Below are positions 35,732-44,896 of a stretch of 45,128 bases of DNA, in pieces. Origin of the DNA: Gallionellaceae bacterium. GTDB taxonomy: Bacteria; Pseudomonadota; Gammaproteobacteria; Burkholderiales; Gallionellaceae. The notes beneath the pieces were generated by a model. The model did not search any database. It was not told where the DNA came from and saw only the letters and a program-made list of their open reading frames with translations. Positions within the stretch are counted from its first letter, which is position 1, and every line of letters starts with the position of its first letter. Location: contig WSYA01000011.1 of the NCBI GenBank assembly GCA_009773615.1, forward strand, positions 1-45,128. The letters run 5' to 3'. The translations under genes were made by a program, and so were the position numbers.

Positions 35732-37078
35732 ATGGGCTTTCAACAAGGACTAAGCGGACTCAATGCAGCGGCCAAGAATCTGGACGTTATCGGCAACAAC
35801 GTCGCCAATGCGAATACCGTAGGTTTCAAAGGCTCGCAAGCCCAGTTTGCCGATGTCTATGCCAGCTCTGTCGGCGGCTCGGCCGGAACATCCGCAGGTA
35901 TCGGAACAAAACTGGCCACGATCGCACAGCAGTTCTCGCAAGGCAATATTACTTCGAGCAACAATTCGCTGGACACCGCGATCAGCGGGCAGGGTTTCTT
36001 TCAGCTGGGAACTACAACCAGTACCGCACCGCAATACTACACGCGCAACGGCCAGTTTCAGACGGACAGCAATGGTTACATCGTGACCAGCGAGGGCATG
36101 AGATTATTCGGGGTGGATCATACCGGCGTGCCGGGACCGCTGCAAATTCCTACGGCACAGATTCCCGCACGCGCGACAGGCACATCCGACCATCCCAATA
36201 TCGTAGCTGGCCTCAATGTGGATGCACGTGGAAAAGTCACCGCCGAGGCTGCCGATCAAGGCCCGGGGGCCACAGTTCCTCCCGGCCCGGCCGGATCGTT
36301 CAGATTCAATCAAACTGACCCGACAACGTACAATAACTCAACCTCCACCACCATCTACGACAGCTTGGGCAACCCTCACGTCGCCACGCTGTATTTCCAA
36401 AAATCCAATCCAGTCGTAGGCACCAACCCATGGAATGTCTTTCTGACGATCGACAATGAGTTGCAGCCCCCTCAAGCCGTCCCGACTGTTCCGCCAAGCG
36501 CAGTTCCATTGGGCACCGGCTTACCGTTTGACACGACGGGGAAATTGCCTCCGGGCACCCTGTTGACGATGGCAGCAGCTTACTTGCCGCCTCTTTCCTC
36601 GCCTGCCGGCGGTGGCATTGCGGCGGCGGCTGATCCGATGACGCTGACATTCGATTTCTCCGCTAGTACACAATATGGTTCAGCGTTCGGTGTAAGTTCG
36701 ATGGTGCAGGACGGCTATACCACCGGCATGCCGAGTGGCTTTAACATCAGCCCGGATGGCACAATTCTGGGGCGCTATACCAATGGTCAATCGCAAAAAC
36801 TAGGCCAGGTCACCATCGCCAACTTTTCCAATCCGCAAGGCTTGCAACCTCTCGGAAACAACCGTTGGGCACCTACATCTACTGCTGGCACACCATTACC
36901 GGGCACACCGGGAACGGCCAGCTTGGGCGTGTTGCAGTCCGGTGCAGTGGAAGATGCCAACGTGGATTTGACAGGTGAACTGGTGAGCATGATCGTGGCA
37001 CAGCGTGTTTATCAGGCAAATGCGCAGTCGATCAAGACACAGGATGCCGTACTGCAAACCATTACGAATCTGCGTTAA
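35732..37078 (+). CDS. flgE: Flagellar hook protein FlgE
   Basis: The 448-residue hook subunit has the N-terminal D0 segment MGFQQGLSGLNAAAKNLDVI, then GNNVANANTVGFKGSQAQF, and the C-terminal VDLTGELVSMIVAQRVYQAN, then AQSIKTQDAVLQTITNL. The middle carries proline-rich loops (PPQAVPTVPPSAVPLGTG, PPLSSPAGGG) typical of variable surface domains. AAAGGAGA lies before the ATG. Confidence 0.95.
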   Translation: MGFQQGLSGLNAAAKNLDVIGNNVANANTVGFKGSQAQFADVYASSVGGSAGTSAGIGTKLATIAQQFSQGNITSSNNSLDTAISGQGFFQLGTTTSTAPQYYTRNGQFQTDSNGYIVTSEGMRLFGVDHTGVPGPLQIPTAQIPARATGTSDHPNIVAGLNVDARGKVTAEAADQGPGATVPPGPAGSFRFNQTDPTTYNNSTSTTIYDSLGNPHVATLYFQKSNPVVGTNPWNVFLTIDNELQPPQAVPTVPPSAVPLGTGLPFDTTGKLPPGTLLTMAAAYLPPLSSPAGGGIAAAADPMTLTFDFSASTQYGSAFGVSSMVQDGYTTGMPSGFNISPDGTILGRYTNGQSQKLGQVTIANFSNPQGLQPLGNNRWAPTSTAGTPLPGTPGTASLGVLQSGAVEDANVDLTGELVSMIVAQRVYQANAQSIKTQDAVLQTITNLR

Positions 37079-37103
37079 TCGTTGCTGAACTAAGGGGGAT
37101 GTT

Positions 37104-37847
37104 ATGGACAGGCTAATCTACACCGCAATGACGGGTGCTTCACACATACTGCAGCAGCAAGCTGCGGTATCTGAGAACCTAGCCAACAATAACACCCCGG
37201 GATTCCGGGCGGCGATCAACACCTTCCGCGCGGTTCCGTTGGTCGGAGAAGGCTTGCCGACGCGGGTGTTCGTGGTGGATTCAACAGCGGGGGCGAATTT
37301 CACCCCGGGCTCGGTAGAGCCTACCGGTCGCGACTTGGACATCGCCATCGATGGCAAGGGCTGGATCGCGGTGCAAGGCCTTGATGGCAAAGAGGCCTAC
37401 ACGCGCAACGGCAGCTTTCAGGTCACCACCAACGGCATCCTGCAAACGCGCAGCGGCATGAATGTATTGGGCAACAACGGCCCGATCACCTTGCCGCCGA
37501 ACACCGAAGTGACGATTGCCAAAGACGGCACCATCTCGACGGTACCCACCGGAATCAAGCCCGCAGAGGTAGGCACCGTGGGACGCATCAAACTGACCAA
37601 CCCGCCTGAAGATCAAATGGTGCGAGGCGAAGACGGCATGTTCCGCACACGCGATGGCAACGCGGCGGATGCGGACGGCAAGGTCACGGTGATCGTGGGC
37701 AATCTGGAAAGCAGCAACGTCAATGCGGTGGAAGCGATGGTGAGCATGATCACGCTAGCGCGCCAATTCGACACCCAGATGAAAATGCTGCAAACCGCCG
37801 ATAACAATGCCAAATCGGCCAGTTCATTGCTCAATCTCAATGCTTGA
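37104..37847 (+). CDS. flgF: Flagellar basal body rod protein FlgF
   Basis: The 247-residue rod protein begins MDRLIYTAMTGASHILQQQA with SENLANNNTPGFRAAINTFR and ends SNVNAVEAMVSMITLARQFD, then QMKMLQTADNNAKSASSL. The MDRLIYTAMTGA start distinguishes FlgF from FlgG. AAGGGGG precedes the ATG. It follows flgE by 25 bp but is separated from flgG by an unusual 381-bp gap. Confidence 0.95.
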   Translation: MDRLIYTAMTGASHILQQQAAVSENLANNNTPGFRAAINTFRAVPLVGEGLPTRVFVVDSTAGANFTPGSVEPTGRDLDIAIDGKGWIAVQGLDGKEAYTRNGSFQVTTNGILQTRSGMNVLGNNGPITLPPNTEVTIAKDGTISTVPTGIKPAEVGTVGRIKLTNPPEDQMVRGEDGMFRTRDGNAADADGKVTVIVGNLESSNVNAVEAMVSMITLARQFDTQMKMLQTADNNAKSASSLLNLNA

Positions 37848-37860
37848 TGGATATTTAATT

Positions 37861-38045
37861 CACTAACAACGATTAGCCACAGATGAACACGGACTTACCT
37901 CGAAGAGGTTCTTGTGCCCTTGGGTACACAGATAAAAACAGCTTGAATCAGGCCATTTCAGCAACATTTTGACGAGGCCGCCTCTCATCTGTATGTATCT
38001 GTATGTATCTGTGTGCATCTGTGTGCATCCGTGAAAATCCGTGGC
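37861..38045. repeat. Intergenic repeat with 10-bp tandem units in the flgF-flgG gap
   Basis: The 381-bp gap 37848-38228 has no gene. It holds a common proteobacterial repeat of the GCCACAGATGAACACGGA / ATCCGTGAAAATCCGTGGC type; the two ends lie at about 37874 and 38045. Inside are about six 10-bp units (37986-38045) of form YATCTGTRTG, degenerating to the right. A 111-codon minus-strand frame over it is a translation of the repeat. The last 180 bp before flgG are AT-rich, with a CTGTA/TACAG dyad near 38190 and no recognised promoter. Confidence 0.7.
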
Positions 38046-38228
38046 AAATTTTTCTGTTACTTTGCTTACCGCCACATCCATCCTCTCCCCTCTGAGCGCG
38101 AATAAGCCCATTTTTCTGCCTCTCATCATCCGTTTGTTTTCTCCCATTTTGAGTAGCATAGGCTCAAGTGCAATTGTTTTATGCCTGTAGATTTTCATAC
38201 AGTGCAGACAAAATGAAGGAGTACCGAG

Positions 38229-39011
38229 ATGATTCGTTCCTTATGGATTTCCAAGACCGGGCTTGATGCCCAGCAAACGCAGATGGATGTGGTTGCCAAT
38301 AATCTGGCCAACGTGAGCACCAACGGCTTCAAGCGCTCACGCGCGGTGTTCGAGGATCTGCTGTATCAGAACATTCGCCAGCCCGGCGCGCAATCTTCGC
38401 AGCAAACCCAGATCCCATCGGGGTTGCAGATCGGCACGGGCGTGCGTCCGGTGGCGGCGGAGCGCATTCATACCCAAGGCAATCTGGCTCAGACAGGAAA
38501 CAAGCTGGATGTAGCAATCCAAGGTAGCGGATTTTTCCCCGTGTTGATGCCCGATGGCACCACGGGCTATACCCGAGACGGTTCTTTTCAAACCGATGGA
38601 CAAGGCCAATTGGTCACCTCCAGCGGCTACGTGGTGCAGCCCGCCATGACCATTCCGGCAAACGCAAGCAGTGTGACGATAGCCCAAGACGGCGTGGTAT
38701 CCGTCACCCAGCCGGGAAGCGTTGCCCCCGTGCAGATCGGCCAGATGCAGTTGGCATCTTTTATTAACCCCACCGGTCTACAAAGCAACGGACAGAACCT
38801 GTATCTGGAGACATCCTCTTCCGGGGCACCCAGCACCGCTGCGCCGGGAACCAACGGCACAGGCACGCTGGGACAGGGTTTCGTGGAAACATCCAACGTG
38901 AATGTGGTGGAAGAATTGGTGAATATGATTCAGACGCAGCGCGCTTATGAGATCAACTCCAAAGCGATCACAACGTCGGATCAGATGTTGCAGAAATTGT
39001 CCCAGATATAA
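38229..39011 (+). CDS. flgG: Flagellar distal rod protein FlgG
   Basis: The 260-residue rod protein shows the canonical start [20 protein letters not shown], then [20 protein letters not shown] and [13 protein letters not shown]. The end reads [20 protein letters not shown], then [20 protein letters not shown]. Length is the normal 260 residues. GAAGGAG lies before the ATG. The gap before it means flgG and the genes after it may have their own promoter. Confidence 0.97.
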   Translation: MIRSLWISKTGLDAQQTQMDVVANNLANVSTNGFKRSRAVFEDLLYQNIRQPGAQSSQQTQIPSGLQIGTGVRPVAAERIHTQGNLAQTGNKLDVAIQGSGFFPVLMPDGTTGYTRDGSFQTDGQGQLVTSSGYVVQPAMTIPANASSVTIAQDGVVSVTQPGSVAPVQIGQMQLASFINPTGLQSNGQNLYLETSSSGAPSTAAPGTNGTGTLGQGFVETSNVNVVEELVNMIQTQRAYEINSKAITTSDQMLQKLSQI

Positions 39012-39038
39012 CCAGAATTTCAGTTGAGGAGAAATGCC

Positions 39039-39668
39039 ATGCGTAAATTAACCACTTGGGGACTATTGGGAATGATGTTGATCCTGATCGGCTGCACGCC
39101 CATCAGAACCAAGACACCGCTGGCGGCATGCCCTCTTGCGCAGAAGTCGGCCTCTTTTAACAACGGAACCATCTTTAAAGCAGACGCGATTCGCCCCTTG
39201 TTTGAGGATCGCCACGCGCGCAATGTGGGCGACGAGTTGACCATCATTATCGGCGAAGCGGCCACCCCCACACAGAAATCCAGCGCGAACGCGACCAAGC
39301 CGGGTGCCGTGAATGCGACTTTGCCCAGCAACAGCAAAGATATTAAATCCAGCGAATCGGGCGAGAGCGGCGCTTTCTCCGGCTCAATCATCGCGACCGT
39401 AGCGGTAGTTTTAGACAATGGTAAATTGTTGGTGTGCGGCGATAAGTTGGTAAAATACGCCAACGCGGATTTGAATTTTGAATATATTCGAATTTCTGGC
39501 GTCATCAACCCGAATGCTATCTTGCCAAACAACACGGTGCTGTCTAGCGCCATTGCGGATGTACAGATCGAATACAGAAATGCGGACAACATCAATGCAC
39601 CCCGCGCAGCACAGACCTTTATCAGTCGCCTGAGCCGCTTCTTCATGCCGAAACAACTGTATTTCTAG
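39039..39668 (+). CDS. flgH: Flagellar L-ring lipoprotein FlgH
   Basis: The 209-residue outer-membrane lipoprotein has a signal sequence ending in the lipobox LILIGC with Cys19. The L-ring core follows: ADAIRPLFEDRHARNVGDEL, then TIIIGEAATPTQKSSANATK, and near the end YIRISGVINPNAILPNNTVL. The ATG at 39039 follows TTGAGGAGAAATGCC; the TTG inside that site is not the start. It starts 27 bp after flgG. The C-terminal residues FFMPKQLYF are slightly longer than usual. Confidence 0.93.
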   Translation: MRKLTTWGLLGMMLILIGCTPIRTKTPLAACPLAQKSASFNNGTIFKADAIRPLFEDRHARNVGDELTIIIGEAATPTQKSSANATKPGAVNATLPSNSKDIKSSESGESGAFSGSIIATVAVVLDNGKLLVCGDKLVKYANADLNFEYIRISGVINPNAILPNNTVLSSAIADVQIEYRNADNINAPRAAQTFISRLSRFFMPKQLYF

Positions 39669-39680
39669 AAAGGTGACATC

Positions 39681-40742
39681 ATGAAAACGCTATCGAAGTG
39701 GATATTGACCGGGTTGATGCTATTGCTGTCCCTGGACGCATCGGCCGAGCGCATCAAAGATCTGGCAAGCATTCTGGGGGTGCGCGAGAACCAACTACTC
39801 GGCTATGGTCTGGTGGTCGGCTTGGACGGCACAGGAGATCAAACTCCTTTTACGATAAACAGCACACTCACCATGATGTCGCAAATGGGCGTCACACTGC
39901 CGCCCGGCACCAATATACAAATAAAGAACGTGGCTGCGGTAACGGTCACCGCCTCGCTGCCCGCCTTCGCGCGTCCCGGTCAGACTATTGACATCACCGT
40001 TTCTTCGTTCGGCAGCGCCAAAAGTTTGCGCGGCGGCACCCTGTTGATGACACCGCTTAAAGGTGCCGACGGACAGGTGTATGCCATGGGTCAAGGGAGT
40101 CTGCTGATCGCCTCGGCAGGCGAATCAAAAACGGCCGTTAACCATCTGATCGTCGGACGCATCCCCGGCGGAGCAACAGTGGAACGCTTGGTACCGACGG
40201 CAGTAGGTCAGGGAGACTTCGTCTATCTAGAGCTAAATACGGGCGACTTCACCACGGCTTCGCGCTTGGCCGATGCGGTCAATCGGGAAATTTCGCCGGA
40301 TAACGAGATCGCAATTGCACTGGATGGGCGCACGATACAGATCAAAGCCCCGGTGGGGGGAGCGCGCGTAGCATTCATATCGCGCATCGAAAATTTGCAA
40401 GTCAATGCGGCGCAGGCGGCCGCAAGAGTTATCATTAACGCGCGCACCGGCTCGGTAGTAATGAACCAGTCGGTCATGCTGGACGACTGTGCGGTGGCGC
40501 ACGGCAACTTAACCGTGGTGGTCAATGCCGAAATCGGAGCGACTCAGGCCAATGATGCCACCAAGGCGAACCCAGATAATAAAACCGGCAAAGCCAGCCT
40601 GTTGCATCTGAAACGCGGCATAGCATTGGGCGATGTGGTCAGCGCACTGAATTCCATCGGCGCGACTCCCCAAGATATGCTGGCCATTTTGCAGGCGATG
40701 AAATCGGCGGGAGCATTGCGCGCCGAACTTGAAATTATTTGA
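39681..40742 (+). CDS. flgI: Flagellar P-ring protein FlgI
   Basis: The 353-residue periplasmic ring protein has a signal peptide ending LSLDASA. It continues ERIKDLASILGVRENQLLGY, then GLVVGLDGTGDQTPFT, and ends LNSIGATPQDMLAILQAMKS, then AGALRAELEII. All are family hallmarks. It assembles around the rod with help from FlgA. It follows flgH by 12 bp. Confidence 0.96.
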   Translation: MKTLSKWILTGLMLLLSLDASAERIKDLASILGVRENQLLGYGLVVGLDGTGDQTPFTINSTLTMMSQMGVTLPPGTNIQIKNVAAVTVTASLPAFARPGQTIDITVSSFGSAKSLRGGTLLMTPLKGADGQVYAMGQGSLLIASAGESKTAVNHLIVGRIPGGATVERLVPTAVGQGDFVYLELNTGDFTTASRLADAVNREISPDNEIAIALDGRTIQIKAPVGGARVAFISRIENLQVNAAQAAARVIINARTGSVVMNQSVMLDDCAVAHGNLTVVVNAEIGATQANDATKANPDNKTGKASLLHLKRGIALGDVVSALNSIGATPQDMLAILQAMKSAGALRAELEII

Positions 40743-40757
40743 TCGGAAATTTGAATC

Positions 40758-41606
40758 ATGAGCATCTCCGCCAACGACGCAGGTAATTTAGCCCTAGGTA
40801 CACAAAGCCTAGAAAAATTGCGTCTGCAGGCCAAGCAGTCGCCGGATCAGGCGCTCAAAGGGGCAGCACAACAGTTCGAACAGGTATTCCTGAACATGAT
40901 GTTGAAGAGCATGCGTGAAGCGACTCCGCAGGAAGGCATGTTCGATAATGAACAAACCAAAATGTTCACCGGGATGCTGGACCAGCAATTGGCGCAAAGC
41001 ATGTCGTCCGGACAAGGCGTGGGATTGGCCGCCGTCATGGTGCGCCAGCTCCAGCATTCATCTATGGCAGGCGTTGATCCCAAAGCGGATGCGGTCGCTC
41101 CTTCTCCCGCATTGAAGAACGCCATTCCTTCCGCTTATAACGAAAACTTCCAGCAAGATTTTGTCAAAAAACTCATGCCGCATGCCGAGAAAGCCAGCAG
41201 CGCGACAGGCATTCCCGCCCATCTGATGGTGGGACAGGCTGCGCTGGAAAGCGGCTGGGGACGGCGCGAGATCAAAATGCCAGACGGCACAAATAGCCAC
41301 AACCTGTTCGGCATCAAAGCCGGTGCAAGCTGGAACGGGAAAGTGGCCGAGGTGATGACGACCGAATACCACAACGGCGTGGCGAACAAACAAGTGGAAA
41401 AATTCCGTGCTTACGACTCTTATGCTGACGCGTTTAAAGATTATGCAGGTACGTTGAGTAGCAATCCGCGCTACGCCGAGGTGTTGAAACAGGGCGACAA
41501 CGCACAAGGATTTGCGACTGCGTTACAGAAGGCAGGCTATGCGACAGACCCGCATTATGCGGACAAATTGAACAAAGTGATAAATAGTGTCAACACGTTA
41601 GCTTAG
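40758..41606 (+). CDS. flgJ: Peptidoglycan hydrolase and rod cap protein FlgJ
   Basis: The 282-residue two-domain protein has an N-terminal rod-cap part (LRLQAKQSPDQALKGAAQQF, then EQVFLNMMLKSMREATPQEG) and a C-terminal GH73-type glucosaminidase domain (HLMVGQAALESGWGRREI, then DGTNSHNLFGIKAGASWNG) with the catalytic Glu in ALESGWG. It opens the cell wall for the rod. It ends 85 bp before flgK. Confidence 0.95.
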   Translation: MSISANDAGNLALGTQSLEKLRLQAKQSPDQALKGAAQQFEQVFLNMMLKSMREATPQEGMFDNEQTKMFTGMLDQQLAQSMSSGQGVGLAAVMVRQLQHSSMAGVDPKADAVAPSPALKNAIPSAYNENFQQDFVKKLMPHAEKASSATGIPAHLMVGQAALESGWGRREIKMPDGTNSHNLFGIKAGASWNGKVAEVMTTEYHNGVANKQVEKFRAYDSYADAFKDYAGTLSSNPRYAEVLKQGDNAQGFATALQKAGYATDPHYADKLNKVINSVNTLA

Positions 41607-41622
41607 CAATTAACGAGTTGAT

Positions 41623-41649
41623 TAAAGTATCGGCGAATACTGCCGATAG
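41623..41649 (+). promoter_or_regulatory. Sigma-28 promoter of flgK-flgL
   Basis: TAAA (41623-41626), a 15-base spacer and GCCGATAG (41642-41649) match TAAA-N15-GCCGATAA with one change. The -10 box ends 42 bp before the flgK ATG, in the only sizeable gap of the right half of the operon. Confidence 0.87.
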
Positions 41650-41691
41650 CTGGCGAGAGAAGCTTCCGAGTGGGGCAGTAGGAGAAGGATC

Positions 41692-43659
41692 ATGGGTGTT
41701 AGCGGAGTAATGGGAATCAGTGTAAGCGCCTTGGGCGCTGCACAGGTGGGCCTACAGACCACCGGGCACAATATCGCCAACGCGAATACACCGGGATATT
41801 CCAAGCAGGAAGTCGTGACAGGTACTCGCCAAGCACAATATAGCGGCGCGGGCTATCTTGGTCAGGGCGTCAATGTGGAAACCGTCAAGCGGGCCTACAG
41901 CGAATTCCTTAACGGTCAGGTGCTGTCCGAACAAAGTCAGGCCGCGATGCTGAATACACACCACGCGCAGATCCAGCAAATCGATAACGTCATCGCCGAT
42001 GCCAATGCGGGTATATCTCCTGCGATCCAGGATTTTTTCACCGCTGCAAACAATGTGTCGGCATCGCCGGAATCGCAACCCGCCCGGCAGGCGATGCTGA
42101 ACAGCGCAGGCGCTTTAACATCGCGCTTCCAATCGCTGAGCCAGCGTTTCACCGACGTCAATAACTCCGTCAGCAGCCAGATATCAAACAGCATTGGCCA
42201 AGTGAACAGCTACTCGCAACAGATCGCGTCCCTGAATCGAAACATCGTGATGCAAACCGCCGCCAGCGGCCAGCCTCCCAACGACTTGCTCGATCAGCGC
42301 GACACACTCGTCTCGCAGTTGAACGCGGAAGTCAAGGCATCCGTCGTAAGACAAAGCGACGGCTCTTACAACGTGTTCATCGGCAACGGTCAGTCGCTGG
42401 TCGTCGGCGCAACGGCTTTCTCGCTGGGGGTTGCGCAATCGCCTTCTGATCCGTCGAAACAGGACATCGTTTACAACAACATGAACGGCACGCAAACCAC
42501 GCTGCAACAAAGCAGTTTGCAGGGCGGCAATTTGGGCGGCTTTCTGGCCTTCCGCGATACGACGCTGGCTACTGCGCAAAATGCTTTGGGGCGCGTTGCG
42601 ATGGGCATCGCCGGCACGTTGAACCACCAGCACCAACTGGGACAAGATCTGAACGGTGCATTGGGCGAGAATTTCTTTGTACCGCCGACACCCGCCGTGT
42701 ATTCAAACACCACCAACAAAGGGAGCGGAGTAATTACAGCCGATGTCAACAATCCCGAAGATTTTGCCGCCCTGACAGGCAGTGACTACTCGCTCAAATT
42801 TGATGGCGGCACAAGCTACACCCTGACCCGCCTGTCAGACAACACGCAAACCGTTTTTGCCAATGGTTTACCCGAGACCGCCGTGGATGGATTGACGCTG
42901 ATCTCGAGTCCTGGCGCTGTGCCGGGAGACACCTATCTGATACGCCCCACTGTCAACGGCGCGCGCGACATTGCGGTCAGCGTCACGGATCCAAGCAAAA
43001 TTGCTGCGGGAATGCCGATGCGCACCAATGCGCCCCTAAGCAATCGGGGCACAGGCAAAGTTGCAGCCGGCACTGTAGACGCGATACCGACCATGCCCGA
43101 TCCCGCACATCCGGCAACTGACCAGCGCTTGCAAAATCCGGTCACCATCACGTTTACCAGCGCAACAACTTTTGATGTTGTCGATGAGAAGACGGGATCA
43201 AAAATTGCCACTAATGTTTCTTATGCGGATGGCAACGACATCAGCTTCAACGGATGGACAACGCAGATATCTGGCGTCCCTGCTGCCGGAGACACATTTG
43301 CGGTTGGACCGAATACCAATGCCACGGCGGATGGTCGAAATATATTTTTGATGGCCAATATGCAAACCCAGAACACGCTGGGAGCGCCGAGCGGCGGGGC
43401 ACCGACAACGACGTTTCAAGGCGCATATGCGCAATGGGTGAGCGATGTCGGCAACAAGACCCGCGAACTGCAAGTAACCAGCACAGCCCAGACCAGCATG
43501 GCTGAACAATCTGTGGCCACGCAGCAAGCCGTCTCGGGAGTCAATCTGGATGAAGAAGCAGCGAATCTGATGCGTTATCAACGCGCTTATCAAGCTGCGG
43601 GGAAAGCCATGCAGATATCCAACACACTGTTCGATACCGTTTTAGAGTTAGGAAGGTAG
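41692..43659 (+). CDS. flgK: Hook-filament junction protein FlgK (HAP1)
   Basis: The 655-residue secreted protein begins ISVSALGAAQVGLQTTGHNI, then ANANTPGYSKQEVVTGTRQ, and ends SGVNLDEEAANLMRYQRAYQ, then AAGKAMQISNTLFDTVLEL. The central part is variable. It is the first junction protein between hook and filament and a FlgN client. GGAGAAGGA precedes the ATG. A dedicated sigma-28 promoter lies upstream. Confidence 0.95.
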   Translation: MGVSGVMGISVSALGAAQVGLQTTGHNIANANTPGYSKQEVVTGTRQAQYSGAGYLGQGVNVETVKRAYSEFLNGQVLSEQSQAAMLNTHHAQIQQIDNVIADANAGISPAIQDFFTAANNVSASPESQPARQAMLNSAGALTSRFQSLSQRFTDVNNSVSSQISNSIGQVNSYSQQIASLNRNIVMQTAASGQPPNDLLDQRDTLVSQLNAEVKASVVRQSDGSYNVFIGNGQSLVVGATAFSLGVAQSPSDPSKQDIVYNNMNGTQTTLQQSSLQGGNLGGFLAFRDTTLATAQNALGRVAMGIAGTLNHQHQLGQDLNGALGENFFVPPTPAVYSNTTNKGSGVITADVNNPEDFAALTGSDYSLKFDGGTSYTLTRLSDNTQTVFANGLPETAVDGLTLISSPGAVPGDTYLIRPTVNGARDIAVSVTDPSKIAAGMPMRTNAPLSNRGTGKVAAGTVDAIPTMPDPAHPATDQRLQNPVTITFTSATTFDVVDEKTGSKIATNVSYADGNDISFNGWTTQISGVPAAGDTFAVGPNTNATADGRNIFLMANMQTQNTLGAPSGGAPTTTFQGAYAQWVSDVGNKTRELQVTSTAQTSMAEQSVATQQAVSGVNLDEEAANLMRYQRAYQAAGKAMQISNTLFDTVLELGR

Positions 43660-43666
43660 GTGCGCC

Positions 43667-44896
43667 ATGCGTGTTAGTTCGGGTAGCGTTTTCGACACCA
43701 ACGTAGCGATGCTCAACCAGCAACAGTCAACGCTGTTGCATACCAACCAGCAAGTCGCATCCGGCCGACGCATGCTCACGCCGGCAGATGACCCCTCCGC
43801 CTCCGCCAATGCCTTGCAAGTTTCGCAAGCGGAAGGCACGAACGCCCAATTTACAACCAACCGCAATGCGGTAAAGAGCTCCACAGGAATGGCCGAAGCC
43901 GTTTTGCAAAGTGTCAGCACGTTGCTCACCGATGCGAAAACGATGGCCGTGCAAGCGGGCAACGGAACACTTTCGCCTGCCGACAGACAATCCGTCGCAG
44001 GAGAACTGCAAGGCCGCCTTGATCAATTGATCGCCTTGGCGAACAGCACTGACGGCACGGGAAATTACTTATTCTCCGGCTTCCAGGGAAAAACTATCCC
44101 GTTCGTCAATACCTCGCTGGGTGTGCAATACATGGCTGACGACGGCCAGCGCATGATACAGGTGAGCAGTTCCAGACAAATGGCGGCCAGCGACTCCGGT
44201 GCCGATATTTTTATGCGCGTGAAAAATGGCAATGGAATTTTCGTGACAGAAGCTTCCGCAAGCAATACCGGCGCAGCTTCCATCGGCCAAGGATCTGTCA
44301 CCAATGCCACGCAGCTCACGGGCAGCAGTTATGAGCTGACCTTTACCGGCCCGACCACTTATACGGTAACCGAGACCACCCAAAACGGCGAGGTGTTGCC
44401 CCCCGTGCCCGTGGCGCCGGAAGCGCCTTATGAGTACGTCAGCGGCGAAGCATTTACTCTCCCCGGAATGCAGCTTTCAATCATAGGCACGCCTGATCCT
44501 GGTGACACGTTCACCGTATCCCCCAGCACGAATGAGGGGCTATTCAAAACCCTGTCGGATTTAATCGCGGCTTTGAACACGACCAATCCGGCAGGAACTG
44601 CTGCCACGGGTGCACAATTGTCCAGCAGCCTCAGCAAGGCGATGAGCGGCCTAGATCGTGGACTCGACAACGTATTGACAGCAAGAGCCTCGCTGGGTGC
44701 GCGCTTGAACGAATTGGACTCCCTGCAAGCGACAGGCGAAGATCTGGGCTTGCAATACAAACAAACCTTGTCCACCTTGCAAGACCTCGACTACAACAAA
44801 GCTATCAGCGATTTGAACCGGCAGACCACCAGCCTGACGGCAGCGCAAAAATCATTTAAGCAGATCGCCGAATTGTCGATGTTTAATTACATGTAG
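43667..44896 (+). CDS. flgL: Hook-filament junction protein FlgL (HAP3)
   Basis: The 409-residue flagellin-like protein starts MRVSSGSVFDTNVAMLNQQQ, then VASGRRMLTPADDPSASANA, and ends with the flagellin-type C-terminal helix ARASLGARLNELDSLQATGE, then DYNKAISDLNRQTTSLTAAQ. It sits 7 bp after flgK and is co-transcribed with it. The middle domain contains Val/Pro-rich strands (VLPPVPVAPEAPYEYVSG). Confidence 0.95.
   Translation: MRVSSGSVFDTNVAMLNQQQSTLLHTNQQVASGRRMLTPADDPSASANALQVSQAEGTNAQFTTNRNAVKSSTGMAEAVLQSVSTLLTDAKTMAVQAGNGTLSPADRQSVAGELQGRLDQLIALANSTDGTGNYLFSGFQGKTIPFVNTSLGVQYMADDGQRMIQVSSSRQMAASDSGADIFMRVKNGNGIFVTEASASNTGAASIGQGSVTNATQLTGSSYELTFTGPTTYTVTETTQNGEVLPPVPVAPEAPYEYVSGEAFTLPGMQLSIIGTPDPGDTFTVSPSTNEGLFKTLSDLIAALNTTNPAGTAATGAQLSSSLSKAMSGLDRGLDNVLTARASLGARLNELDSLQATGEDLGLQYKQTLSTLQDLDYNKAISDLNRQTTSLTAAQKSFKQIAELSMFNYM

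Noticed and set aside
37986-38045. CRISPR-like array
   Set aside because: Units are 10 bp, contiguous, without spacers and degenerating; no cas genes are present.
37863-38198. 111-codon minus-strand frame between flgF and flgG
   Set aside because: It is a translation of a dispersed nucleotide repeat (with its 10-bp units) and has no domain features.
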